The translations under genes and the position numbers were made by a program. Positions 1 through 5,503 of a stretch of DNA of 5,598 nt are shown here, piece after piece. Source of the stretch: Acidobacteriota bacterium (GTDB lineage Bacteria; Acidobacteriota; Vicinamibacteria; Vicinamibacterales; SCN-69-37); NCBI GenBank assembly GCA_021824055.1, contig JAKALV010000222.1, positions 1 through 5,598 on the forward strand, read 5' to 3'. Below the pieces are notes generated by a model, which saw nothing but the letters and a program-made list of their open reading frames with translations, did not search any database and had not been told where the DNA came from. Each line of letters starts with the position of its first letter. Within the stretch, counting starts at the first letter, position 1.

Positions 1-795
1 TGTGTCGCGACCGATCGGCCCTTGTATGAAGTGGCCCGGCCGACGATCACGCCGATCGAGGACGCGATCGGCGAGCAGGTGGCCCGCCTCGTGCCCGACC
101 GCGCGACGCTGCAGATGGGGATCGGCGCCATTCCGGACGCGGCGCTCCGCCGCATGGGCGGCAAGCAGGATCTCGGCGTGCACACCGAGATGTTCTCGGA
201 CGGCATCGTTGATCTGGTCGAAGCCGGCGTCGTGACCAACCGTTACAAGAAGGTCCATCCGGGCCGCATCGCGACGAGCTTCGTGATGGGCACCACGCGG
301 CTGTACGACTTCGTTAACGACAACCCGTTTGTCGAGTTCTATCCCTGCGACCACACCAACGACACGTCCGTCATCCGGAAGAACGACAACGTCGTCGCTA
401 TCAACTCGGCGATTGAGATTGATCTATCCGGGCAGGTGGTGGCGGACTCGATTGGATTCCGCATCTTCTCGGGCATCGGCGGCCAGATGGACTTCATGCG
501 GGGCGCCGCGTTATCGGCGGGCGGCAAGCCGATCATCGCGATGCCGTCGACGGCCGCGGGCGGGCACGTGTCGCGCATTGTGCTGTCGATCAAGCCGGGG
601 GCCGGTGTGGTGACGACCCGCGGGCACGTGCATTGGGTCGTGACCGAATACGGTGCGGTCGACCTGTCCGGCCGGTCGCTTCGCGAGCGCGCCGCCGCGC
701 TGATCTCCATCGCGCATCCGGACGTTCGCGGCGAGCTGCGCCGGGAGTTCTCGAACGTGCGTCACGTCACGCTGCCGGCGCTCAAATGTGAATAG
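1..795 (+). CDS. Acetyl-CoA hydrolase / 4-hydroxybutyrate CoA-transferase family protein, C-terminal part
   Basis: The frame is open from base 1 to a TAG at 793-795, so the gene begins left of the window. About 264 residues are visible, against roughly 430-440 for the family. The TTG at 22 is an internal codon, not a start. Family motifs in order: QMGIGAIPDAAL, GVHTEMFSDG, VVAINSAIEIDLSG, FSGIGGQMDF, IIAMPSTA, and near the end GHVHWVVTEYGAVDL. The Glu of HTEM (codon 187-189) has about 200 residues after it. That matches the catalytic Glu of characterised 4-hydroxybutyrate CoA-transferase (Glu238 of about 438), which forms the glutamyl-CoA thioester. The enzyme moves CoA between acyl-CoA and a carboxylate in the cytoplasm, or hydrolyses acyl-CoA. 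The exact substrate cannot be read from sequence. It converges on the minus-strand genes, so it is not part of the VOR operon. Family call is firm; specificity is open. Confidence 0.93.
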   Translation, partial: CVATDRPLYEVARPTITPIEDAIGEQVARLVPDRATLQMGIGAIPDAALRRMGGKQDLGVHTEMFSDGIVDLVEAGVVTNRYKKVHPGRIATSFVMGTTRLYDFVNDNPFVEFYPCDHTNDTSVIRKNDNVVAINSAIEIDLSGQVVADSIGFRIFSGIGGQMDFMRGAALSAGGKPIIAMPSTAAGGHVSRIVLSIKPGAGVVTTRGHVHWVVTEYGAVDLSGRSLRERAAALISIAHPDVRGELRREFSNVRHVTLPALKCE

Positions 796-800
796 GGACT

Positions 801-893
801 GTTAGAGGGGCAAAGTGACAAAGGGGCAGAGCGCCATTGAAGAGCTTCGTGCAACAGCCCTTCTTTGCCCCTTTGTCCCTTTGTTGCTCTAAC
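801..893. repeat. Long imperfect inverted repeat built from an 8-bp unit, between convergent genes
   Basis: The left arm (801-831) and the reverse complement of the right arm (863-893) match at 26 of 31 positions, around a 31-nt loop (832-862). Both arms begin GTTAGAG and then carry back-to-back copies of a unit close to CAAAGGGA / CAAAGGGG, so each arm is also a short tandem repeat with 8-bp period. It starts 5 bp after the CoA-transferase stop and ends 45 bp before the end of the convergent repeat-protein gene. It could act as a bidirectional terminator, although no T-tract follows on either strand. It could also be a dispersed REP- or MITE-like element. The structure is seen directly; the role is inferred. 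Confidence 0.8.
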
Positions 894-938
894 GTGTCGT
901 TCCCGAGCAGGTTGCCGGCGGCCGCGTGATCCCGTAAC

Positions 939-1418
939 TCACATGAGTCGCAGGGACAGGATCCACAGCTGGTGGTTCGCGTCCCAACGCTCTCGTTCGG
1001 CCGGCACGGTGATCCTGGCCACGTTGGCTTTGATCACGTCGAGCGTTGCCCGCATCCTGTCGCGGTCCGGTTTGGCGATCCTGTCCGGCGCCGCGAGCAC
1101 GATCTGCCAGAGATCGCAGTTGGCCTGCCAGCGCTCCTTTTCAGCGCCACCGGAGATCCTGGCCACGTTCGTCTTCATCGCATCAAGCGATGCGCGCATC
1201 GTCGCCACGTTGACTGCCTCCGGCTTGCCGGCACGGGCGAGCCGCATCTGCCACAGCGCGACGTTGGCGTCCCAACGTTCCTTCTCGGCGGCATTCGAGA
1301 TCTTTCCGGTGTTCGTCCGCATGGCCTCGAACGGCGCTTTCATCGCGGGCGGGGCCTGCGCCCAACCGGCCACGGGGGCGGCGATCAACGCGGCGAGCAG
1401 GAAATACCTGGGTGTCAT
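939..1418 (-). CDS. Exported protein with three 48-residue tandem repeats, unknown function
   Basis: A 159-residue protein of a family I do not recognise. Residues 1-22 form a signal peptide: a positive N-end (TPR), a hydrophobic core (FLLAALIAAPVAG) and an AQA cleavage site after Ala22, so the mature protein should be periplasmic or secreted. The rest is three repeats, residues 25-60, 73-108 and 121-156, with an exact 48-residue period. Each carries a pattern close to M-K/R-x-N-x-x-x-I-S/T, then A-E-K/R-E-R-W-x-A-N-x-x-L-W. The paired Trp are at 49/56, 97/104 and 145/152. The repeats look helical, and the conserved Trp, Arg and Asn could form a packing core or a binding face. ATG 1418 is chosen because it gives the signal peptide and has GGAGG four bases upstream; the longer in-frame start at 1493 would bury the signal peptide. 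It appears monocistronic, downstream of the VOR operon. Only one Cys (101) is present. Confidence 0.82.
   Translation of the reverse strand: MTPRYFLLAALIAAPVAGWAQAPPAMKAPFEAMRTNTGKISNAAEKERWDANVALWQMRLARAGKPEAVNVATMRASLDAMKTNVARISGGAEKERWQANCDLWQIVLAAPDRIAKPDRDRMRATLDVIKANVARITVPAERERWDANHQLWILSLRLM
951..1346 (-). repeat. Three 144-bp tandem repeats inside the exported-protein gene
   Basis: The conserved segments are 1239-1346 (repeat 1), 1095-1202 (repeat 2) and 951-1058 (repeat 3), spaced exactly 144 bp apart. Similarity survives at the DNA level in patches. A 15-bp identical stretch, gatcctggccacgtt, lies at 1011-1025 and 1155-1169. An 11-bp identical stretch, gcgtcccaacg, lies at 979-989 and 1267-1277. 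The rest has diverged while the protein motif is kept. This points to an old duplication maintained by selection on the protein, not to an unstable satellite. Confidence 0.8.
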
Positions 1419-1421
1419 GAG

Positions 1422-1427
1422 ACCTCC
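1422..1427 (-). promoter_or_regulatory. Ribosome binding site of the exported repeat protein
   Basis: The minus strand reads GGAGGT just before CTC-ATG. This strong Shine-Dalgarno core fixes the start at 1418 and argues against the longer frame beginning at 1493. The spacing is short (3-4 nt). I see no convincing -35/-10 pair in the rest of the 162-bp gap. Confidence 0.7.
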
Positions 1428-1516
1428 GCGGGCGGGAATTGCAAGTGCCGTGCCCTGCTGGTGTTCCCGCAGACGCGGGCTGCATCCGATCAATGACGAT
1501 GCAGACGGGCAATTCC

Positions 1517-1558
1517 GCGCGCGCCATGGGGATTCCAGCCCATCCGGTGGGCGCGCGC
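1517..1558 (-). terminator. GC-rich hairpin downstream of vorB, possible terminator
   Basis: A 9-bp perfect stem pairs GCGCGCGCC (1517-1525) with GGCGCGCGC (1550-1558). An inner 5-bp stem pairs ATGGG (1526-1530) with CCCAT (1539-1543). It begins 22 bp past the vorB stop in the direction of transcription, where a terminator of the VOR operon would be expected. No U-tract follows, so intrinsic termination is uncertain. It could instead stabilise the mRNA 3' end. Confidence 0.45.
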
Positions 1559-1580
1559 CGCCTGACGCGGTGGATGGCGT

Positions 1581-2645
1581 TCAGCCGATGAGCGCCCGGA
1601 TCTTGGCGGCGACCTGATCCGGCGACGGGACGATGCCGCCGGCGGTGCCGTAGAAATCGACGGTCCGCGAGCCCTCGGCGGCGAATCGGACGTCGTGCAC
1701 CATCTGGCCCATGTTCATCTCGACCGTGAGGACCTTGCCGGACGGCCCCATGGCGTCCATGGCCGCACGCAGGGCGGGCGTCGGATACGGATTGAGCGTG
1801 ATGGGCCGGAACATGGCCACGCGCAGGCCGTCGCGCCGCACTTCGTCGATGGCCGTCTTCGAGATGCGCGCCATCGTGCCGAACGCCACGAGCAGCAGGT
1901 CGTACGGCTCGTCGGCGCCGTAGAGGTCCGAGCGCATTTCATCACGGTGAATCCGGTCGTACTTCTCTTTGAGATGGATGTTGTGCGCGAACAGCTCCTC
2001 GGGCGCGAGGAACAGCGAGTTGACGACCCGCCGCGCACGGCCCTTCGCGCCCGTCAGCTCCCAGTCGTTCGGCTTGAACGGTTCACCGCGGCCCTCGCCG
2101 GGAAACTCCACCGGCTCCATCATCTGGCCGATCATGCCGTCGGCGCAGATCATGACCGGATTGCGGTACTGCTCCGCGAGATCGAACGCGAGCGTCATGA
2201 GGTCCACGGCTTCCTGCACCGACGCGGGCGCCAGCACGATCAGCTCGTAGTCGCCGTGGCCGTGGCCCTTCGTGGCCTGGTTGTAATCGCTTTGCGAGGG
2301 CAGGATGCCGCCGAGCCCCGGACCCGCGCGCATGATGTTGATGATCACGCACGGAAGTTCGCAGGCCGCGAGATAGCTCATGCCTTCAGCCATCAAACTG
2401 ATGCCCGGCGACGACGACGACGTGAGGCACTTGATGCCGACGCCGGCAGCCCCGTAGACCATGTTGATCGAGGCCACTTCGCTTTCGGCCTGCACGAACG
2501 CGCCGCCGACTTCGGGCAGCCGCTTGACCAGGTATTCCGGCACTTCAGTTTGCGGCGTAATCGGATATCCGAAAAAGTGCACGCACCCGGCGCGGATCGC
2601 GGCCTCGCCGAGCGCCTCGTTGCCTTTCATCAGAACTTTGGCCAT
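1581..2645 (-). CDS. vorB: 2-oxoisovalerate:ferredoxin oxidoreductase alpha subunit VorB
   Basis: A 354-residue subunit, the usual VorB length. Together with the beta and gamma subunits it decarboxylates branched-chain 2-oxo acids (3-methyl-2-oxobutanoate and relatives from Val, Leu and Ile) to acyl-CoA and CO2 and reduces ferredoxin, in the cytoplasm. The N-terminal pyrimidine-binding (domain I) signature is intact: MAKVLMKGNEA at the start, GYPITPQTE at 26-34, QAESE at 52-56 with the Glu expected to activate the TPP aminopyrimidine, TSSSSPGISL at 75-84 and MRAGPGLG at 105-112. The C-terminal transketolase-C-like part ends with EMNMGQM at 309-315. The start ATG has GGAG six bases upstream and lies 20 bp after the gamma stop, so it is the last gene of the operon. 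The symbol rests on the strong resemblance to VorB rather than KorA; actual substrate range is inferred. Confidence 0.93.
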   Translation of the reverse strand: MAKVLMKGNEALGEAAIRAGCVHFFGYPITPQTEVPEYLVKRLPEVGGAFVQAESEVASINMVYGAAGVGIKCLTSSSSPGISLMAEGMSYLAACELPCVIINIMRAGPGLGGILPSQSDYNQATKGHGHGDYELIVLAPASVQEAVDLMTLAFDLAEQYRNPVMICADGMIGQMMEPVEFPGEGRGEPFKPNDWELTGAKGRARRVVNSLFLAPEELFAHNIHLKEKYDRIHRDEMRSDLYGADEPYDLLLVAFGTMARISKTAIDEVRRDGLRVAMFRPITLNPYPTPALRAAMDAMGPSGKVLTVEMNMGQMVHDVRFAAEGSRTVDFYGTAGGIVPSPDQVAAKIRALIG

Positions 2646-2665
2646 CTAGCTCTCCACCCTCGAAA

Positions 2666-3238
2666 TCAATGCGCCGGCTGGCGCCCGGCCTTAACACCAG
2701 CGCGAAACGCGGCCACCGACGAAGCAATGAACCTGGCTTTGTCGCCTTCAAATTCCTCGGCGATCGCCCGCTCGATGGCCGCCGGCGGCATGACGCCGGT
2801 GGCGCCGATGTAGGCGCCCAGCATCACGAAATTCGCCGCGCGGATCGCGCCGGCCTGCTGCGCCAGTTCGCGCGACGGCACTTTCACGACGGTGCAGTCG
2901 TCGCGGTGTGGGTCGCGGTCGATGAGCGACTGATTGACGATGATCACGCCGCCCGGCCTGACCTTCGGCGCAAACTTCTCGAGCGACGGCAGGTTCATCA
3001 CGATGAGCCCGCGCGGACTTTCGATCAGCGGCGAGCCGATCGGTTTCGACGCGATGCACACGATGACGTTGGCGGTGCCGCCGCGCATTTCGGGGCCGTA
3101 CGACGGCAACCAGCTGACCTCGCGTCCCAGATCCATGCTCGCTTGCGCCAGCACCTTGCCGGCGAGCAGCGTTCCCTGGCCGCCAAACCCGGCCATCAGC
3201 ACTTCGGTATCGGTGGTTACTGCGGTGTCGGTGGGCAT
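2666..3238 (-). CDS. 2-oxoacid:ferredoxin oxidoreductase gamma subunit
   Basis: A 190-residue protein of the pyruvate/ketoisovalerate oxidoreductase catalytic-domain (gamma) family, the usual length. Residues 14-28 carry the glycine-rich signature (LMAGFGGQGTLLAGK) and 46-56 the hallmark PSYGPEMRGGT. Both contribute to the CoA/TPP-side core of the oligomer. The C-terminal part (MLGAYIGATG, 139-148) is also typical. It lies 16 bp after the beta stop and 20 bp before vorB, so it is co-transcribed. The ribosome binding site is weak (GGAA at 3244-3247, 5 nt from ATG), which suggests reliance on translational coupling to the upstream gene. Assigned to the VOR complex by its neighbours; the family alone does not separate VOR, KOR and IOR gamma subunits. 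Confidence 0.92.
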   Translation of the reverse strand: MPTDTAVTTDTEVLMAGFGGQGTLLAGKVLAQASMDLGREVSWLPSYGPEMRGGTANVIVCIASKPIGSPLIESPRGLIVMNLPSLEKFAPKVRPGGVIIVNQSLIDRDPHRDDCTVVKVPSRELAQQAGAIRAANFVMLGAYIGATGVMPPAAIERAIAEEFEGDKARFIASSVAAFRAGVKAGRQPAH

Positions 3239-3254
3239 GAGCGTTCCAGTCGGC

Positions 3255-4217
3255 TTACGCCGGGCTCGCGACGTCGGGCTGCTTGAAGATGCCGAGCGGG
3301 TAGTAGGGCATCATCGTGGTTTCGAGCCACTTGTCCGCCTCGTCCGGCGACAGACCCCAGTTGGTCGGGCAGGTCGACAGCACCTCCACGAACGAGAAGC
3401 ACGTGTTGTCGCGCTGGTACTCAAACGCCTGCCGGATGAGTTTCTTCAGCTTCAGCGAGTGCTTGCCGTCATGCGCCGAGCCGCGCGCGATGAACGCGGG
3501 CGTCTTCAAGGAGGCGAGCAGTTCCGAGACGCGCATGGGATACCCGGTGGTCTCCACGTCGCGTCCCATCGGCGACGTCGTCGTCTTCTGGTTCGGCATC
3601 GACGTCGGGGCCATCTGGCCGCCCGTCATGCCGTAAATCGCGTTGTTGACGAAGATCACCGTGATCTTCTCGCCGCGATTGGCCGCGTGCAGGATCTCGT
3701 TGCCGCCGATCGACGCGAGGTCGCCATCGCCCTGATAGGTGAAGACGATGAGGTTGGGCCGGGCGCGCTTGGCGCCGGTGGCGACGGCGGGGGCGCGGCC
3801 GTGCGCCGCTTCGAACATGTCGATGTTGAAGTACTCGTAGGCGAGCACCGAACAGCCCACGGGCGCCACGCCCACCGTGCGATCGAGCAGGCCGAGCTCC
3901 TCCAGGACTTCCGCCGTGATGCGGTGCACGACGCCGTGCGTGCATCCGGGGCAGTAGTGGGTCATGTTCTCGGTGAGCCCGGTGGTGTTGACGAACGTCT
4001 GTTTGTCCTTGAAATTCCAGACCTCGATGCCCTGGTCCGGGCAGACGACCGCGCACAGCGTGCAGCCGCTGCAGTCCTCCTGGTGCCCGGTGAAGTCCAC
4101 GTAGGTGTAGCCGCGGTCGTTGATCTCCTGCGAGAACTCGATGAGATCTTTCGGGCAAGCGGTGATGCAGCGACCGCAGCCTTTACACCGGATGCTGTCG
4201 ATTTCGATTCGGCTCAC
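3255..4217 (-). CDS. Fused ferredoxin (delta) and TPP-binding beta subunit of 2-oxoacid:ferredoxin oxidoreductase
   Basis: A 320-residue fusion. Residues 1-62 are a two-cluster ferredoxin: C11-x2-C14-x2-C17-x3-C21-P and C49-x2-C52-x2-C55-x3-C59-P, each for a [4Fe-4S] cluster. Residues ~85-310 are the TPP-binding beta subunit. It has CPGC (C89, C92), GC at 121-122 and STC at 281-283, which together look like the four Cys of the proximal [4Fe-4S] cluster. The TPP/Mg site is GDGDL at 163-167 with NN at 191-192, followed by YGMTGGQ. Electrons should pass from TPP to the proximal cluster, then to the ferredoxin domain, then to free ferredoxin. The GTG start at 4217 is chosen over ATG 4268: its GTGA overlaps the NTPase stop, AAGGAG sits 7 bases upstream, and the extra 17 residues of the longer form (rich in Ser and Pro) look like out-of-frame NTPase sequence. 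In many VOR/POR enzymes delta and beta are separate genes. Confidence 0.92.
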   Translation of the reverse strand: MSRIEIDSIRCKGCGRCITACPKDLIEFSQEINDRGYTYVDFTGHQEDCSGCTLCAVVCPDQGIEVWNFKDKQTFVNTTGLTENMTHYCPGCTHGVVHRITAEVLEELGLLDRTVGVAPVGCSVLAYEYFNIDMFEAAHGRAPAVATGAKRARPNLIVFTYQGDGDLASIGGNEILHAANRGEKITVIFVNNAIYGMTGGQMAPTSMPNQKTTTSPMGRDVETTGYPMRVSELLASLKTPAFIARGSAHDGKHSLKLKKLIRQAFEYQRDNTCFSFVEVLSTCPTNWGLSPDEADKWLETTMMPYYPLGIFKQPDVASPA

Positions 4218-4230
4218 GGGCGTACTCCTT
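4214..4230 (-). promoter_or_regulatory. GTGA stop/start overlap with Shine-Dalgarno, translational coupling
   Basis: The GTG start of the beta subunit (4217-4215) and the TGA stop of the NTPase gene (4216-4214) overlap as GTGA. AAGGAG at 4225-4230 lies inside the end of the NTPase gene, 7 nt from the GTG. This arrangement decides the beta start and indicates that ribosomes ending the NTPase can re-initiate on the beta subunit. Confidence 0.8.
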
Positions 4231-4966
4231 GGAGGCGAGCGAGGGAACGAGGGCGTGGAACCGACCACGGCGGCGTCATCAGGCGCGTCAGCCGCAGGAT
4301 GGGCGCGTCGATGACACGGAGTTCGGTCGCGTCGGCGAGCTCATCCATCACGGCCACGAGGCGAATCGGCAAGCCCGTCTCCGCCGAGACCGCTTGCGCC
4401 AGGCGCCAGCCCTCGAGCACCGTTTCGGGTGTGGTCTGGTCGATCAGATGCGAATTCACGAGCAAGCCCGTGACCGAAAACCGCGACGCCGTCTCGATCG
4501 AGCGCTGCATCGCGAGGCAACCGGCGACGCTGTCCGTGAACGGCCGCTTGGCGTTGATGACCTGCCACAACTGGTAGTCGCCGTCCGCGATGCTGGTACG
4601 GAACGAGGCCAGCGCGCGAGCGCCGACGTCGTCGCCGCCCACATCGAAGATCGACAGCGTGCCGGGCGCCGGGTGCAGCATCCCGCGAATCTCCGGAAGG
4701 ATGATCGGCAGGTCCGCCCACGCGTGCGCGCCGTGCGGCACGACCACTCGAATGCCGTTCGACTGCATCAGGAGGGACGCTTCACGGCATCGAAAATAGG
4801 GATTGACGATGTCGAGGTCGGCGATCTGGACGTGGAGGCCGCGACGCGCGAGCTGCAGAGACAGGTTGACGGAGACCTCGGTCTTGCCGGATCCGTAATT
4901 CCCGACGATCGCGATAAGACGATCGCCGGACCGAACAATGTCGCCCACGTCCGAATCGGCGTGCAT
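4214..4966 (-). CDS. SIMIBI-class P-loop NTPase (ParA/MinD/CobQ-like), first gene of the VOR operon
   Basis: A 250-residue soluble protein with a Walker A loop GNYGSGKT at 22-29, a switch-like ADLDIVNPYFRCRE at 49-62, a Walker B/switch II region SIFDVGGDD at 105-113, and LLVNSHL at 168-174, where base-recognition residues usually lie. These place it in the SIMIBI ATPase/GTPase class near ParA, MinD and CobQ/CobB. The DLDIVNPYF-R-x-RE pattern is one I associate with an uncharacterised conserved ATPase family. It lacks the MinD amphipathic C-terminal helix and the CxxC pair of Mrp/Nbp35 iron-sulfur carriers (only Cys60 and Cys150). By coupling to the VOR subunits it may help cofactor or cluster insertion, assembly or regulation; this is inference. 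The frame is closed by a stop at 4984-4982, so ATG 4966 is the start, despite no visible Shine-Dalgarno. Confidence 0.87.
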   Translation of the reverse strand: MHADSDVGDIVRSGDRLIAIVGNYGSGKTEVSVNLSLQLARRGLHVQIADLDIVNPYFRCREASLLMQSNGIRVVVPHGAHAWADLPIILPEIRGMLHPAPGTLSIFDVGGDDVGARALASFRTSIADGDYQLWQVINAKRPFTDSVAGCLAMQRSIETASRFSVTGLLVNSHLIDQTTPETVLEGWRLAQAVSAETGLPIRLVAVMDELADATELRVIDAPILRLTRLMTPPWSVPRPRSLARLQGVRP

Positions 4967-5447
4967 ATTGCGCAGTAGCGATCATACGCTGAAGCTGCTC
5001 GCCGCTCGCGGCAGACAACCGTGCCGAAATTCCGGCATCGGTCAGGCCCGCGGTATCCTTCGCCGCCTGCGTCGACCGCTGCGCCAGATTGCGCACCTCG
5101 CCGGCGACGACGGCGAAGCCCATGCCCACTTCGCCGGCGCGCGCGGCTTCGACCGCGGCGTTGAGCGCGAGGATGTTGGTCTGAAAGGCGATCTCGTCGA
5201 TGGTCGTGATGACCTTCGACATCTGTGCCGACAGCGACACCTGCGTGGAGGTGGTCTGCACCTGGTCCGCGCCCGAGCGCAGGTGCGCCGCGGTGTCGTG
5301 CAGCCCGCGGCTCAGGGCGCGCACCACGAAGAACACGATGACGGCGGCCACAAGCGACAGGGCCACGAGCGCGATGCTCGGGAGGCGCGCGCGCGTGAAC
5401 GCGCTGTGCGGCGGCGGTCGTGAGGTGCTGCTGCGGTCAGCGCACAT
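4782..5447 (-). pseudogene. Shortened methyl-accepting chemotaxis protein remnant
   Basis: The frame begins at ATG 5447 and encodes a short N-end, one membrane helix (residues ~23-43, SPIALVAL-type hydrophobic run ending VVRALSR) and then chemoreceptor signalling helix. The conserved hairpin is clear: IDEIAFQTNILALNAAVEAA at 83-102, then RAGEVGMGFAVVAGEVRNLA. The sensor domain, first membrane helix and HAMP are missing. VSLSAQ (70-75) jumps directly to MSKVI (76-80), where usual receptors have several dozen more residues. AAKDTAGL (129-135) passes quickly to AASGEQ (146-151), a second loss. Homology ends near residue 160 (about 4970). The remaining ~60 residues, Arg-rich, are only the NTPase gene read in another frame, down to a TGA at 4782. 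Gly116 replaces the Asp/Glu normally found in VVA-D/E-EVR. A decayed gene is most likely. An expressed mini-receptor with two roughly equal 60-residue arms is possible. Confidence 0.65.
4981..4986 (-). promoter_or_regulatory. Candidate -10 element for the NTPase-VOR operon
   Basis: The minus strand has TATGAT, five of six matches to TATAAT, 14 nt before the NTPase ATG. Transcription starting about 7 nt downstream would leave a very short leader, in keeping with the missing Shine-Dalgarno. No TTGACA-like box lies at the normal 16-18 bp spacing; TTGTCT further upstream is about 26 bp away. A single hexamer match is weak evidence. Confidence 0.3.
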
Positions 5448-5503
5448 CGCCCGTCGAATTGAGGATGCTGTCGATTGTATGCGCGGGGCAGTCGCGCGAG
5501 CGG

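Noticed and set aside
801..893. CRISPR-like array from the repeated CAAAGGG units
   Set aside because: The units are contiguous, 8 bp long and without unique spacers; the structure is an inverted repeat.
1435..1516. Inverted repeat GGAATTGC (1435-1442) / GCAATTCC (1509-1516) upstream of the repeat protein, with a 7-bp stem CTGCATC/GATGCAG (1480-1504) inside it
   Set aside because: The arms are only 7-8 bp, the outer pair is 66 bp apart, and nothing ties them to a promoter; chance is a sufficient explanation.
865..1617. Plus-strand open frame of 250 codons opposite the repeat protein
   Set aside because: Its own apparent repeats are only the antisense of the 144-bp repeats. The minus strand has a ribosome site and signal peptide; this frame begins inside the inverted repeat with none.
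1695..2813. Plus-strand open frame of 372 codons opposite vorB
   Set aside because: Arg/His-rich shadow with no recognisable motif; the minus strand carries an unmistakable VorB.
4218..4268. Longer N-terminus for the ferredoxin-beta subunit starting at ATG 4268
   Set aside because: The 17 extra residues are Pro/Ser-rich translation of the NTPase 3' end in another frame; the GTG at 4217 has a well-placed AAGGAG and a classic GTGA overlap.
2934..4577. Very long plus-strand open frame (547 codons) opposite the gamma, beta and NTPase genes
   Set aside because: It is the antisense of three well-conserved enzyme genes, is rich in Arg, His and Ala with no domain pattern, and results from high GC content keeping the opposite frame free of stops.
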